A stretch of 64,000 nt of DNA from Shewanella sp. NIFS-20-20 (GTDB lineage: Bacteria > Pseudomonadota > Gammaproteobacteria > Enterobacterales > Shewanellaceae), in the NCBI RefSeq assembly GCF_019209865.1, contig NZ_JAHUTT010000007.1:53216-117215 (forward strand). The letters are read 5' to 3'. How positions within the stretch are numbered: the stretch's first letter is position 1; the number at the start of each line of letters is the position of its first letter. Positions 18,692-28,773 of this stretch are shown here, piece by piece. The notes below the pieces were generated by a model, which had not been told where the DNA came from, did not search any database, and saw nothing but the letters and a program-made list of their open reading frames with translations. The translations under genes were made by a program, and so were the position numbers.

Positions 18692-18720
18692 CCGTGCAAA
18701 GCACGACCTAAAATCTAGAC
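18670..18720 (+). repeat. CTAG-rich intergenic repeat, degenerate copy A
   Basis: It starts TTATAGCAGCAAAGCG and runs to AAATCTAGAC. It aligns with copy B at 18871-18922, which shares TATAGCAGC, GCG-x-TCTAGCCG and ATCTAGA. An inverted pair TCTAGAC/GTCTAGA (18714-18742) follows immediately. Confidence 0.6.
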
Positions 18721-18870
18721 TCTTAACTCATGAGTGTCTAGACAACAGAAATGAATACCAGAGCGAGTATCAACAGCTACCAGCACGTAATAGAAGCGCA
18801 CTAGAATCTGCTTTACATTCTAATCGCGAACCATAAATTTACTTAAAAAATTTAAGCCGAAAGCTTTGCT

Positions 18871-18922
18871 CGTATAGCAGCGTAGCGCTCTAGCCGCGAA
18901 GCGTCCTAGCATCTAGAATCTG
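18871..18922 (+). repeat. CTAG-rich intergenic repeat, copy B
   Basis: The core CCGCGAAGCGTCCTAGCATC at 18894-18913, continuing into TAGAATCTG, is the reverse complement of the element that flanks the beta-CASP gene at 36471 and 38307. It lies directly before wzz and ends nine bases before its ATG, so it may form part of the wzz leader. Confidence 0.75.
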
Positions 18923-18930
18923 AAGACACT

Positions 18931-19902
18931 ATGAACAAAGAAATACAACCCCAATATCAAGACGCACAATTTTCTACTATGCAGCGACCCGCTGACGACG
19001 AGATTGATCTGCGCGAGCTGTTTTCGGTCATCTGGCAAGGCAAGTGGCTCATTCTTGCTATTACTGCCGGATTCGCGATTGGCTCGGTATTATTTGCCCT
19101 CAGCCAACCCAACATTTATAAATCTGAAGCCTTACTAGCGCCTGCCGAAAGCGAAAGTGGCGGTGGCGGTTTAGCGGCACTAGCTGGGCAGTTTGGTGGC
19201 CTAGCCAGCATGGCGGGGATTAACTTAGGCAGTGGCGGCGGGGTTGATAAAACCCAACTGGCGATTGAGGTGATGAAGTCGCGCCAGTTTATTAGTGAAT
19301 TCATTCAAAAACACCAAATACTGCCGGAACTGATGGCCGCTGAAAAATGGGACATGGCCACCAATACCGTAGTCTATAATCCCGAATTGTTTGATGCAGC
19401 CACCAACACTTGGGTGCGTGAAGTCAAAGCGCCATTTAAGCCAGAACCCTCCATGCAAGAAGCGTATAAAGCATTCAGTAAAATTTTTAGCGCCAATAGC
19501 GCGAAAGATACTGGCATGGTCACTATTTCTGTTGAGCACTTATCCCCATCTATCGCACAACAATGGGTCAACTGGTTAGTGCAAGACATTAATGAAGTCA
19601 TGAAAAAGCGCGATGTGATGGAAGCCGAACGCGGCCAAGCCTTTTTAGAACAGCAATTACGTCAAACCAACATCGCCGATATGCGCTCAGTATTGTATCA
19701 ACTGATGGAACAAGCCCAAAAAACCATTATGTTTGCCAATGTTCGTGAAGAATATGTGTTTAACACCATTGATCCTGCATTAGTGCCAGAAGAAAAAAGC
19801 AAACCAAAAAGGTCATTAATTTGTATATTAGGGACGCTATTTGGTTTTGTAATTGGTTTGGTTATAGTCTTTGTTAGGTACATATTTAATAGTAAACGCT
19901 AG
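18931..19902 (+). CDS. wzz: Polysaccharide chain-length determinant Wzz
   Basis: Inner-membrane co-polymerase that sets polymer length with Wzy. The 323 residues have two membrane helices (about 37-57, WLILAITAGFAIGSVLFAL; and about 297-317, ICILGTLFGFVIGLVIVFV) around a large periplasmic coiled-coil part. The proline-rich Wzz motif precedes the second helix (PEEKSKPKRS). A Gly-rich insert sits near residues 70-105. No C-terminal Walker kinase domain is present, so it is Wzz-type rather than Wzc. The only ribosome-site candidate is a weak GAAG before 18931. Confidence 0.9.
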   Translation: MNKEIQPQYQDAQFSTMQRPADDEIDLRELFSVIWQGKWLILAITAGFAIGSVLFALSQPNIYKSEALLAPAESESGGGGLAALAGQFGGLASMAGINLGSGGGVDKTQLAIEVMKSRQFISEFIQKHQILPELMAAEKWDMATNTVVYNPELFDAATNTWVREVKAPFKPEPSMQEAYKAFSKIFSANSAKDTGMVTISVEHLSPSIAQQWVNWLVQDINEVMKKRDVMEAERGQAFLEQQLRQTNIADMRSVLYQLMEQAQKTIMFANVREEYVFNTIDPALVPEEKSKPKRSLICILGTLFGFVIGLVIVFVRYIFNSKR

Positions 19903-20009
19903 TTTAGATATAGTTTTAGTTTTTGAAATTATATATTGTGAATATAAGTAATGACTGCTAAGTGTAAATAAAAATTAAATTTATAGCTTATTATATTTTG
20001 AGAGTAAAA

Positions 20010-21125
20010 ATGAAGATATTGGTTACAGGTGGTGCAGGATTTATTGGTTCTGCAGTTGTGAGATACATTATTAATAATACCAAAGACAGTATAATTAACG
20101 TCGATAAACTCACTTATGCAGGTAATCTTGAATCACTTGTAAGTATTGATGGAAGTGAAAGATACTTATTTAATCAAATTGACATTTGTGATCGTGCGGA
20201 GCTTGATAGAGTCTTTTTACAGCACCAACCTGATGCGGTGATGCATTTAGCTGCAGAATCACATGTTGATCGTTCTATTACCGGCCCGGCAGATTTCATA
20301 CAAACCAATATCGTAGGCACCTATACGCTGCTTGAAGCCGCCCGCCAATATTGGATGCAACTCGATGCTGAACGCAAAGCTGCATTTCGTTTCCATCACA
20401 TTTCAACCGATGAAGTCTATGGCGATCTACCACACCCTAACGATATTGAAGGTGGAACAGAGCCCTCAGCGAATAAAAAGTTACCACTATTTACAGAAAC
20501 GACATCATACGAACCTTCAAGCCCGTACTCTGCATCTAAGGCAAGTTCAGATCACCTTGTTCGTGCTTGGTTAAGAACCTATGGCCTACCAACGATAGTA
20601 ACAAACTGTTCAAATAATTATGGCCCATATCACTTCCCTGAAAAATTAATCCCACTTGTTATTTTAAATGCATTAGAAGGAAAGCCATTACCTATTTATG
20701 GTAAAGGCGACCAAATTCGCGATTGGTTATATGTTGAAGACCACGCTAGAGCACTTTATAAAGTAGTGACTGAAGGTGTGGTTGGCGAAACCTACAACAT
20801 TGGCGGCCATAACGAAAAGCAAAACTTGGAAGTTGTCCAAACAATTTGTGAAATTTTAGATTTATTAGTGCCAAGAGAAACTAAGTATGGCGAACAAATC
20901 ACTTATGTAACCGACAGACCCGGCCACGACAGGCGCTATGCGATTGATTCTAGTAAGATGCAACGTGAACTCGATTGGACACCACAAGAAACTTTTGAAA
21001 CAGGTTTACGCAAAACCATTGAATGGTATCTGGCAAACCAAGAGTGGTGTCAACATGTGCAAGATGGCAGTTATCAGCGTGAGCGTTTAGGTGTAGAGTC
21101 ACCGACGACAAAGGAAGAAATGTAA
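20010..21125 (+). CDS. rfbB: dTDP-glucose 4,6-dehydratase
   Basis: Second step of dTDP-L-rhamnose synthesis, giving dTDP-4-keto-6-deoxyglucose. The 371-residue short-chain dehydrogenase has the NAD-binding [11 protein letters not shown], the STDEVYGDL segment with catalytic Asp/Glu, and [15 protein letters not shown] with the Tyr-x3-Lys pair. The ATG at 20010 is chosen because TGAGAG precedes it; the TTG at 19998 is inside that site. It overlaps rfbA by one base. Its product also feeds the FdtA-type isomerase encoded downstream. Confidence 0.97.
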   Translation: MKILVTGGAGFIGSAVVRYIINNTKDSIINVDKLTYAGNLESLVSIDGSERYLFNQIDICDRAELDRVFLQHQPDAVMHLAAESHVDRSITGPADFIQTNIVGTYTLLEAARQYWMQLDAERKAAFRFHHISTDEVYGDLPHPNDIEGGTEPSANKKLPLFTETTSYEPSSPYSASKASSDHLVRAWLRTYGLPTIVTNCSNNYGPYHFPEKLIPLVILNALEGKPLPIYGKGDQIRDWLYVEDHARALYKVVTEGVVGETYNIGGHNEKQNLEVVQTICEILDLLVPRETKYGEQITYVTDRPGHDRRYAIDSSKMQRELDWTPQETFETGLRKTIEWYLANQEWCQHVQDGSYQRERLGVESPTTKEEM

Positions 21126-22000
21126 TGAAAGGTATTGTATTAGCCGGTGGCAGTGGTACGCGTTTATACCCATTAACACGAGGAGTTTCTAAACAACTTC
21201 TTCCAATTTATGATAAACCGATGGTGTTTTATCCTATATCTACATTAATGTTGGCTGGTATTAAAGACATTCTAATCATTACTACGCCTGAAGATAATGC
21301 AGGCTTTAAGCGTTTATTAGGTGATGGCTCTGATTTTGGTATTAATCTCGAATATGCGGTTCAACCGAGTCCCGATGGCTTAGCGCAAGCCTTTATTATT
21401 GGTGAAGAGTTCATTGGCAATGATCCTGTTTGCTTAGTGCTTGGCGATAATATTTTTTACGGCCAGTCTTTTTCAAGTACATTAAAAAATGCTGCTTCAC
21501 GTAAATCCGGAGCAACTGTTTTTGGCTACCAAGTTAAAGATCCTGAGCGTTTTGGTGTGGTTGAGTTTGATGAGGATATGAAAGCGTTATCCATTGAAGA
21601 GAAGCCAGATTCACCTAAATCAAACTATGCAATTACAGGCCTTTATTTCTACGACAACCGCGTTGTTGAAATGGCAAAAAAAGTTAAACCTTCTCATCGT
21701 GGCGAGCTTGAAATTACCACGTTAAATGCAATGTACCTTAATGATGGCTTATTGAACGTTGAGTTGTTAGGTCGTGGTTTTGCGTGGTTAGATACTGGCA
21801 CTCATGAAAGTTTGCATGAAGCCTCCTCTTTTGTCCAAACCATTGAAAATGTTCAAGGCCTAAAAGTTGCCTGTTTAGAGGAGATTGCCTGGCGCAATGG
21901 CTGGTTGACTGATGCAGAGGTTTTAGCTCTTGCAGCACCCATGATGAAAAACGAATATGGGCAATATCTTACTCGTTTAATTAATCACAAAAGAAAGTGA
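21125..22000 (+). CDS. rfbA: Glucose-1-phosphate thymidylyltransferase
   Basis: First step of the dTDP-sugar pathway: glucose-1-phosphate plus dTTP to dTDP-glucose. 291 residues, as usual. The signature [20 protein letters not shown] with the substrate loop YDKPMVFYP is at the N terminus. VLGDNIFYG supplies the metal-binding Asp, and [20 protein letters not shown] is the conserved mid-domain stretch. It is translationally coupled to rfbB (TAATG overlap) and followed by rfbD after seven bases. Confidence 0.97.
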   Translation: MKGIVLAGGSGTRLYPLTRGVSKQLLPIYDKPMVFYPISTLMLAGIKDILIITTPEDNAGFKRLLGDGSDFGINLEYAVQPSPDGLAQAFIIGEEFIGNDPVCLVLGDNIFYGQSFSSTLKNAASRKSGATVFGYQVKDPERFGVVEFDEDMKALSIEEKPDSPKSNYAITGLYFYDNRVVEMAKKVKPSHRGELEITTLNAMYLNDGLLNVELLGRGFAWLDTGTHESLHEASSFVQTIENVQGLKVACLEEIAWRNGWLTDAEVLALAAPMMKNEYGQYLTRLINHKRK

Positions 22001-22007
22001 GTTACTG

Positions 22008-22889
22008 ATGCGAGCCTTAGTTACTGGATGTAATGGTCAAGTTGGATATTGCTTGGCGACATTACTGGCTGACGATGACAATGTTACATTGTTAGCAGTA
22101 GACAAAGAAGCACTTGATATCACAAATCAAGATCAGGTGATTGAAGTCGTTAACGATTTTAAACCTGATATCATCATTAATGCTGCTGCATATACCGCAG
22201 TAGATAATGCAGAGCAACAAGTTGAACTTGCTTATGCTATTAATCGCGATGGTCCGAAATTTCTAGCAGAGGCTGCACAAAATATTGGTGCTGCAATACT
22301 GCATATATCGACTGATTATGTATTTGAAGGTAATAAATCAACTGAGTATAATGAGTTAGACATAACAAACCCTCAAAGTATTTACGGAGCTAGTAAGTTA
22401 GAGGGAGAGATTGCCGTAGCTAAAGTATGTGAAAAACATATAATTTTACGAACAGCCTGGGTGTTTGGTGAACACGGTAATAACTTTGTAAAAACCATGT
22501 TGCGCATAGGCGCTCGTAGTGATGAATTAAATATTGTGGGTGATCAATATGGTGGTCCAACTTATGCCGGTGATATTGCAATAATACTCATTGATATTGC
22601 AAAACGAATTTCAAATCATGATTTTGTTGAGTATGGCATATATCACTATTCCGGCTTACCACATGTCAGTTGGTACGAATTTGCGGATTTGATATTTAAT
22701 AATGCTGTTGCTGCAGGAGTAATAAGCAGAAAACCTAAGCTTCACAGAATCCCTACTGAACAGTATCTAACACCAGCCAAACGTCCAAGCAATTCAAGAT
22801 TAAGTACCTGTAAAATCACTGATAACATGGGGTTTATTGCCAGTGATTGGCAGATGGCACTCACCAATATCGAAGCCTTTATGGAATAA
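22008..22889 (+). CDS. rfbD: dTDP-4-dehydrorhamnose reductase
   Basis: Last step of dTDP-L-rhamnose synthesis. The 293-residue RmlD-family protein has the cofactor loop GCNGQVGYCLATLL, INAAAYTAVDNAE, the STDYVFEG segment, and YGASKLEGE with the catalytic Tyr/Lys. The order rfbB-A-D-C puts the reductase before the epimerase. Its 3' end is four bases from rfbC. Confidence 0.96.
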   Translation: MRALVTGCNGQVGYCLATLLADDDNVTLLAVDKEALDITNQDQVIEVVNDFKPDIIINAAAYTAVDNAEQQVELAYAINRDGPKFLAEAAQNIGAAILHISTDYVFEGNKSTEYNELDITNPQSIYGASKLEGEIAVAKVCEKHIILRTAWVFGEHGNNFVKTMLRIGARSDELNIVGDQYGGPTYAGDIAIILIDIAKRISNHDFVEYGIYHYSGLPHVSWYEFADLIFNNAVAAGVISRKPKLHRIPTEQYLTPAKRPSNSRLSTCKITDNMGFIASDWQMALTNIEAFME

Positions 22890-22893
22890 ATAC

Positions 22894-23439
22894 ATGAAAG
22901 TCATCAATACTCGAATACCAGATGTAAAGATTCTAGAGCCAAAGGTGTTTGGTGATGAGCGTGGTTTCTTTATGGAAACATGGAATCAAGTAAAATTTGA
23001 AGAGTTAGTAACAGGTAAACCAATCCGATTTGTACAAGATAACCATTCTAAATCTAAAAAAGGGATCTTAAGGGGTTTACATTACCAAACTGAGAATACA
23101 CAAGGGAAATTGGTTCGCGTTGTTTCTGGTGAGGTCTTCGACGTTGCAGTGGATATCCGCCGCAACTCCAACACATACGGTAAGTGGGTTGGAGTTTACT
23201 TATCTGCTGAAAATAAGCGGCAACTGTGGATCCCTGAAGGCTTCGCTCATGGGTTTTATGTTACGAGCGAAGAGGCGGAGTTTGTTTACAAGTGCACTGA
23301 TTACTATAACAGCGCTTCAGAAATTTCGATTCGATGGGATGACCCAGCTATCGCCGTCGAATGGCCTATCTCCGCAACACCGCAGTTATCTTTGAAAGAT
23401 AACAATGCGATTAGTTTATGCGATGCTCCGACAATTTAA
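22894..23439 (+). CDS. rfbC: dTDP-4-dehydrorhamnose 3,5-epimerase
   Basis: Cupin epimerase converting dTDP-4-keto-6-deoxyglucose to the L-lyxo form. The 181 residues match the family. Visible motifs are DERGFFMETW, FVQDNHSKSKKGILRGLHYQ with the catalytic His, VAVDIRRNS, and WIPEGFAHGFYV. The frame opens at 22837 inside rfbD, but the ATG at 22894 starts at MKVINTRIPDV as in homologues. It completes the rhamnose set. Confidence 0.97.
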   Translation: MKVINTRIPDVKILEPKVFGDERGFFMETWNQVKFEELVTGKPIRFVQDNHSKSKKGILRGLHYQTENTQGKLVRVVSGEVFDVAVDIRRNSNTYGKWVGVYLSAENKRQLWIPEGFAHGFYVTSEEAEFVYKCTDYYNSASEISIRWDDPAIAVEWPISATPQLSLKDNNAISLCDAPTI

Positions 23440-23450
23440 ATGGTGCGCTG

Positions 23451-23870
23451 ATGTCAATAGTTAAAATGTTACAGTTCAACGCTCTTGGCGATGAACGTGG
23501 TAGTTTAATTGCTCTCGAGCAAAATAATAATATCCCATTTGAAGTTAGGCGAATTTATTATCTTTTCGATACCAAACCAAATGTGGTTCGTGGTCTACAT
23601 GCGCATAAAAATTTGAAGCAGGTGGCAATTGCTATTAAGGGTAGTTGCCGCTTTGTACTGGATGATGGAACGAGTAGGCAAGATGTATGGCTAAAGTCGC
23701 CAAATGAAGGATTGCTTATCGAATCGTGTTTGTGGAGAGAAATGCATGACTTTAGTGAAGATTGTGTCTTAATGGTAGTTGCAAGTGAGAAATATGATGA
23801 AAGTGACTACATTCGTAACTATGAAGACTTTTTGAAAGAGTGTGAAACTAATGATACATCCGCTAAGTGA
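23451..23870 (+). CDS. dTDP-4-keto-6-deoxyglucose 3,4-ketoisomerase (FdtA/QdtA family)
   Basis: Small cupin (139 residues, WxcM-like) that moves the keto group of dTDP-4-keto-6-deoxyglucose from C4 to C3 so that an aminotransferase can add nitrogen at C3. Visible motifs are [40 protein letters not shown] with the conserved His residues, and [12 protein letters not shown]. The start is taken at 23451 rather than the in-frame 23418, which lies inside rfbC. FdtA (galacto product) and QdtA (gluco product) cannot be told apart here. The acyltransferase and aminotransferase that complete the route follow immediately. Confidence 0.88.
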   Translation: MSIVKMLQFNALGDERGSLIALEQNNNIPFEVRRIYYLFDTKPNVVRGLHAHKNLKQVAIAIKGSCRFVLDDGTSRQDVWLKSPNEGLLIESCLWREMHDFSEDCVLMVVASEKYDESDYIRNYEDFLKECETNDTSAK

Positions 23871-24318
23871 TGTCCAAACAGACAATATTGGCCAAGGAAC
23901 GAGAGTCTGGCAATTTTCCGTGATTTTGGCAGGGGCTAAAATAGGAAGTAACTGTAACATATGCGCTCATACATTAATTGAGAATGATGTTTTAATTGGT
24001 GACAACGTTACGGTAAAATCTGGGGTATATATCTGGGATGGTATAACAATCGGAAATAATGTTTTCATTGGCCCTTCAGCAACCTTTACTAATGATAAAA
24101 CTCCAAGGTCAAAGGTTTATCCTGAACAGTTTTCAAAAACAATCGTTTGTGATGGTGTGTCTATTGGTGCCAATGCAACAATACTACCAGGCATCAAGCT
24201 TGGACATCATTGTATGGTGGGAGCAGGCGCTGTCGTAACAAAAGACGTACCGCCAAATGCAGTCGTTGCCGGTAATCCCGCGAAAATTATTAAGTATTTA
24301 GAGAAACAAAATGATTAA
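23851..24318 (+). CDS. Left-handed beta-helix acyltransferase, likely dTDP-3-amino-sugar N-acetyltransferase (FdtC-like)
   Basis: 155-residue hexapeptide-repeat protein. Repeats such as [33 protein letters not shown] and [14 protein letters not shown] build a beta-helix. [17 protein letters not shown] is the common C-terminal segment of WbbJ-type acetyltransferases. Lying between the ketoisomerase and the aminotransferase, it most likely acetylates the 3-amino group (inference). The ATG at 23851 is preferred over the GTG at 23842 because of AGAG at proper spacing. It overlaps both neighbours by 20 and 8 nt. Confidence 0.82.
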   Translation: MIHPLSDVQTDNIGQGTRVWQFSVILAGAKIGSNCNICAHTLIENDVLIGDNVTVKSGVYIWDGITIGNNVFIGPSATFTNDKTPRSKVYPEQFSKTIVCDGVSIGANATILPGIKLGHHCMVGAGAVVTKDVPPNAVVAGNPAKIIKYLEKQND

Positions 24319-25423
24319 CTTCCTTAATTTAAAATCCATAAATAGCCAATACAGTAACGAGTTAAAGAACGCATGTGCAAGAGTCATCGATTCTGGCTGG
24401 TATATAATGGGGCCGGAATTAGAGGCATTTGAATCCGAGTTTGCTCAGTATTGTGGGACTGAATATGCCATTGGTGTAGCAAATGGCTTGGATGCTTTGA
24501 TATTAACAATACGCGCCTGGAAAGAGCTGGGGAAATTGAATGTTGGTGACGAGGTGATTGTTCCTGCAAATACGTATATAGCCTCAATACTTGCAATTTC
24601 TGAAAATGGATTAACACCCGTTCTGGTTGAGCCTGATGAAGAAACATTAAATATTTCACCAACAAATATTAGGGAAGCAATTACAGAAAAGACTAAGGCT
24701 ATACTACCAGTTCATCTTTATGGACTAATTTGCCCTATGCCTCAAATCATGGATATAGCCCGGGAATATGAACTGCTGGTATTGGAAGACTGCGCACAAG
24801 CTCATGGCGCAAATATAGATGGCAAGAAAGTTGGAAACTGGGGACATGCCGGCGCGTTCAGTTTTTATCCAGGGAAGAACCTTGGGGCACTCGGCGACGC
24901 TGGAGCAATCGTAACCAATGACAGTGAATTGGCAAATGTTTTAAGGGCGCTAAGAAATTACGGTTCGCACCGAAAATATGAGAACCAATACAAAGGTGTT
25001 AATTCACGTTTAGATGAGATTCAGGCAGCGATGCTGAGGGTTAAACTGAAACACTTGGATGCCGAAGTTTCTCGAAGACAACAAATTGCGGCTAAATACC
25101 TCAATGGACTAGCCTCTGTTGAGCAGATCAAGCTACCGACTGTAAATAATCAAAATGAACATGTATGGCATTTATTTGTTATTCAAACTGGTTGTAGACA
25201 AGATTTGGCAGACCACTTGCTGAACTTAGGCGTTCAAACATTAATTCATTATCCTATCGCGCCTCATGCTCAACAGGCATATGCCAATGAGTTTTTTGGA
25301 TATGAACTTCCAATCACTGAAAATATACATTCACGGGTTTTGTCTTTGCCGATTGATCCTACTATTTCCGATTCCGACGTAGAAGTAGTTATCAACAGCA
25401 TTAAGCAGTTTTATAAATCGTAG
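24311..25423 (+). CDS. PLP-dependent sugar 3-aminotransferase (DegT/DnrJ family, FdtB-like)
   Basis: 370-residue PLP aminotransferase adding an amino group to a 3-keto-6-deoxyhexose-dTDP. Visible are [41 protein letters not shown] with the PLP-contacting Asp, and [17 protein letters not shown] with the Lys that binds [23 protein letters not shown] is typical of the FdtB/QdtB/DesV group. It overlaps the acyltransferase by 8 nt. The FdtA-C-B set predicts dTDP-Fuc3NAc or dTDP-Qui3NAc. Confidence 0.88.
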   Translation: MINFLNLKSINSQYSNELKNACARVIDSGWYIMGPELEAFESEFAQYCGTEYAIGVANGLDALILTIRAWKELGKLNVGDEVIVPANTYIASILAISENGLTPVLVEPDEETLNISPTNIREAITEKTKAILPVHLYGLICPMPQIMDIAREYELLVLEDCAQAHGANIDGKKVGNWGHAGAFSFYPGKNLGALGDAGAIVTNDSELANVLRALRNYGSHRKYENQYKGVNSRLDEIQAAMLRVKLKHLDAEVSRRQQIAAKYLNGLASVEQIKLPTVNNQNEHVWHLFVIQTGCRQDLADHLLNLGVQTLIHYPIAPHAQQAYANEFFGYELPITENIHSRVLSLPIDPTISDSDVEVVINSIKQFYKS

Positions 25424-25437
25424 CAACGGGAAAGATA

Positions 25438-26370
25438 ATGAAGCCTAGATTCTCCATCATAATTCCACTTTATAATAAAAAAGGACTAATAAGTAAGACT
25501 ATAGACAGTGTATTATCTCAAACTTACACTAATTTTGAGATTATCGTTATCGACGACGGTTCAACGGACGGTTCTTTGGAGTCGATTTCAGGATTGAATG
25601 ATGAACGTCTTAAGTTATTTAAAAAGGAAAATGGTGGAGTTTCTTCTGCAAGAAACTTTGGTATAAATAAAGCACAAGGGCAATATGTGGCTTTTCTTGA
25701 TGCTGATGACAAGTATGAATTTAGTTTTTTGGAAAATGTCAGTTCAGCCATTGATAAGTTCTCATCCGCTGATGCCATTTGTACTGCTTTTTTTAGAGTT
25801 AATGACAATATAAAGATGCCATCTTATATTCCAGATATAGAAAGTGGCTCTCCATTTATCGTTACGGATTTTTATAGAACCTGGGCAAGTGATTCATTCT
25901 TCTGTGCTTCATCAATTGTAGTAAGAAGGGAATACTTTTATAGCCATCAGAAATGGTTTCCAGAAGGTGAATCGCTCGGTGAGGATCAAGAAGTATGGTT
26001 TCACATTGCTGATAATGGGCAATTTGTTTACATCCCAAAATTGCTTTCTAACTATACTATAGGGATCGTAGATAGCTTGAGTTCGTCTTCAAACTTAAAT
26101 TTAGACGAACTTCCCTTTGTAACACGTCTTAAGCAACGTTCACTAAATGAAGGCATTAATTCACCAAAATGGTACTTTATTTTTAAATACAATTTAGAAA
26201 GAGCTATTTTAAATGCTCTAAATGGTCAAAAAATCGAAGCGATTAAAATTTTTAGAAGTAGCAGATTTTATTTATCATTTATGAAATATCAAATTTTGCT
26301 TTTCTTGTTACTTTTAACACCAAGTTGGCTTGTTGCTTTGGTTCGGAAACTCCGAAGAGGGTGTAGATGA
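25438..26370 (+). CDS. Family 2 glycosyltransferase
   Basis: 310-residue GT-A enzyme: SIIIPLYNKKGLISKTIDSV at the N terminus, VIDDGSTDGS, and the metal-binding DADD in YVAFLDADDKYEF. The middle has GEDQEVWFHIA, a likely catalytic-base region. The C terminus carries a hydrophobic stretch (YQILLFLLLLTPSWLVALV) that may touch the membrane. Donor and acceptor cannot be inferred. It starts 14 nt after the aminotransferase and overlaps wzx by four bases. Base composition turns strongly AT-rich from here to about 33 kb. Confidence 0.88.
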   Translation: MKPRFSIIIPLYNKKGLISKTIDSVLSQTYTNFEIIVIDDGSTDGSLESISGLNDERLKLFKKENGGVSSARNFGINKAQGQYVAFLDADDKYEFSFLENVSSAIDKFSSADAICTAFFRVNDNIKMPSYIPDIESGSPFIVTDFYRTWASDSFFCASSIVVRREYFYSHQKWFPEGESLGEDQEVWFHIADNGQFVYIPKLLSNYTIGIVDSLSSSSNLNLDELPFVTRLKQRSLNEGINSPKWYFIFKYNLERAILNALNGQKIEAIKIFRSSRFYLSFMKYQILLFLLLLTPSWLVALVRKLRRGCR

Positions 26371-27635
26371 AACCTGGTTCGCATTTTTTAAATCTAATCT
26401 GGGCTCTCTCTGAAAAAGTAATTACCATCTTATTAACATTAGTCACAACCGCAGCTATAGCGAGATATTTTGGAGTTGAGGTTTTTGGTGCTTATCAGTT
26501 TGCTATGTCAGTGCTTTTTGTAGCGACATCATTGACTTGGTTATGTCCAGCAGAAGCACTTTTTTCAAAGGTTAGACCTAACGGTACAATTGATAACTCG
26601 GTGATCGTGACATCAATAATATATAGATTTATAGTGTCACTAATAGTGTGGTTTGGTGTTTTTATCTATGCGTGGTTTAGTGTTGAATCCGATGTTCTAC
26701 TAGCTTTTATTCTGATTTTAACCATTACGCTAGTATATTCTGAACCTCTTGGTATTTTTAGGTTTATTCTTGAGTGCCAAGGCTATTATCATCTAACTGC
26801 TAGAATTCGATTATTTTCATTAACTTTTAAAGTGGTTCTAGTTTTACTGTTTATTTATTGTGATTTTTCGCCGCAAGTTGTAATTGGGCCTGTCATTTTT
26901 GAATCTATGTTGCTTTCTTTATGTTGCATTTATTTTGCTCTACGTTTTGATAAGTCAATAAATATTACGCTGTCTGAATTTGATAAGAAAATTGCTCTTG
27001 ATTTCATTTTTGACGGTCTCAAGTTGTGGTTTGGTTTAGTCTGTATGAACATTTTTTTGAAGTTAGACAGACTGTTACTTCAGAATAGTAGCTCTGCAGA
27101 TATTTTTGGTTATTATGCTGCCTCATTTAGTTTTATGGAACAGATATTATCATTGTCAGCAATGATATTTGCAGTGCTGGGTCCGATTCTTATTTATCGT
27201 TCCTCGACAGAGTTACTTAAAGAAAATACCTTGAAATTGGCGTTTATAATGTTTCTTGTTGGCCTTCTCAGCGCCCTTATCAGCTATTATCTGTCCAGTT
27301 ATCTCATAAGTTTAATCTATGGTGAAGACTATGCAGAATCAGTTGAAATTTTTAGAGCTTTCGCATTTATAATTCCATTTGTATTTCTCGACACAGCTCT
27401 AAATGCTTATATTATAAAAAATAAATCTTCATTGTATTTTACGTTTAAGTGGTTGTCAGCGCTGGTAACTAGCTACTTAGTGATTACATTTAACCTGAGT
27501 GAATATGGTTGGGTCGCTGCAGGATATGGATACTGTGCTGGTTTTATCATGGCTGTTGTCATCTCGTTAGTATATCTGTTAAGGCGGTCGAAGTATGTTG
27601 CAGTCGCTAAAAATCAATCTAAAAAACAAAGTTAA
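26367..27635 (+). CDS. wzx: Polysaccharide repeat-unit flippase Wzx
   Basis: MOP/MATE-superfamily flippase of 422 residues with about 12 predicted membrane helices. It moves undecaprenyl-linked repeat units across the inner membrane. The N terminus (ITILLTLVTTAAIARYFGVE, continuing into VFGAYQFA) is typical of Wzx/RfbX. Identification rests on topology and position, since these proteins share little sequence. It overlaps the glycosyltransferases on both sides (4 and 41 nt). Confidence 0.88.
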   Translation: MKPGSHFLNLIWALSEKVITILLTLVTTAAIARYFGVEVFGAYQFAMSVLFVATSLTWLCPAEALFSKVRPNGTIDNSVIVTSIIYRFIVSLIVWFGVFIYAWFSVESDVLLAFILILTITLVYSEPLGIFRFILECQGYYHLTARIRLFSLTFKVVLVLLFIYCDFSPQVVIGPVIFESMLLSLCCIYFALRFDKSINITLSEFDKKIALDFIFDGLKLWFGLVCMNIFLKLDRLLLQNSSSADIFGYYAASFSFMEQILSLSAMIFAVLGPILIYRSSTELLKENTLKLAFIMFLVGLLSALISYYLSSYLISLIYGEDYAESVEIFRAFAFIIPFVFLDTALNAYIIKNKSSLYFTFKWLSALVTSYLVITFNLSEYGWVAAGYGYCAGFIMAVVISLVYLLRRSKYVAVAKNQSKKQS

Positions 27636-28773
27636 AAAAAATCCCTCGCTAATAAGATGTTATGAGTTGTTTTTTCATCGAGATTTAAAGAATTTTTATA
27701 ATTCTGGTTTCAGTAAGCGAGTTCTAATAAGCTATAGTACTTATCATTTTAAGGCTGGTAATTCTGGATATAGCAAGCATTCTAATTATCAGGAGTCGAA
27801 AGTTATTGCGGGGATATTTCATGGTTTAGGCTATCAAGTAGATATTACCAATAATAATCGATTGACCAAATTACCATTGAATTCTTACGATATCATTTTT
27901 GGAGAAGGCTTGCCTTTGTATCAAGCTATTGAAAATGAGACAAAGTCTACCAAGATTTATTATGGTACAGGTTCCCATCCGTACCATTGTTCTCAGCAAT
28001 CAATATCCAGATTGATAGACTTTTATCGGCAAAAGCGGTTTTTGGCAACAGGTTCATTAAGAACCAATGATTACCGTTGGGGAGTCGCGGCGTCTTTGGC
28101 TGATGCCGTTATATGTATTGGTAACGACGTTACAAAAAGTACATTCAAAGAGCAGGGCGCGTTAAGCGTATATACTCTTGATCCCAGTTTTCATGCGCGG
28201 GATGATGCATTAACCATTGGACAATCAAAAGACTTTGACACATGTCGACGTTCTGTGCTGTGGTTTGGTAGCTATGGTCTTCTCCATAAAGGGTTGGACT
28301 TGGCCGTTGAAGCGTTTAGAGAAAATCCCAGTTGGACACTCCATATCTGTGGTTATACCGAAGCGGAAAAAGAACTGTTAGATGCTATTAGTTTGCCCAA
28401 AAACGTAGTTGTACACGGTTTTGTCAATATATTTTCTGAAGAGTTTAGATCACTTTGTCTTGATTGTGGGTTTGTCCTGTTGCCTTCTTGCTCTGAGGGG
28501 CTAGCAACTGCGGTTATTACTTGTGTTGCCAATGGTGCGATGCTGCCAATTGTTACTAAGGAATGCGGTTTCGATATTGGAGACAATGGATTTAAAATAG
28601 AACTTTCAAAATTTAGCATTACTCGGGTTTTACATGAAGTAGATAAGCTTGAATCGAGAGTATTAAAAAGCAAGGCATTAGCTATTCAGGCTGATACTTT
28701 GGAGAGATATTCTTTGGTTAACTATAAAACAAGCCTCTTAAATAGCATTAGGGATATTTTGGATGAATGTTAA
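27595..28773 (+). CDS. Glycosyltransferase, GT-B type (GT4-like)
   Basis: 392-residue protein with GT-B features: VLWFGSYGLLHKGLDLAVEA (nucleotide-sugar fold start), GYTEAEKELLDA, VVVHGFVNIFSEEFRSLC, and CSEGLATAVITCVANGA, an EX7E-like segment used by GT4 enzymes. The N-terminal domain contains SKHSNYQESKVIAGIFHGLG. Substrate is unknown. The start at 27595 lies 41 nt inside wzx; AAGG ten bases before it supports the overlap. Confidence 0.78.
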   Translation: MLQSLKINLKNKVKKNPSLIRCYELFFHRDLKNFYNSGFSKRVLISYSTYHFKAGNSGYSKHSNYQESKVIAGIFHGLGYQVDITNNNRLTKLPLNSYDIIFGEGLPLYQAIENETKSTKIYYGTGSHPYHCSQQSISRLIDFYRQKRFLATGSLRTNDYRWGVAASLADAVICIGNDVTKSTFKEQGALSVYTLDPSFHARDDALTIGQSKDFDTCRRSVLWFGSYGLLHKGLDLAVEAFRENPSWTLHICGYTEAEKELLDAISLPKNVVVHGFVNIFSEEFRSLCLDCGFVLLPSCSEGLATAVITCVANGAMLPIVTKECGFDIGDNGFKIELSKFSITRVLHEVDKLESRVLKSKALAIQADTLERYSLVNYKTSLLNSIRDILDEC

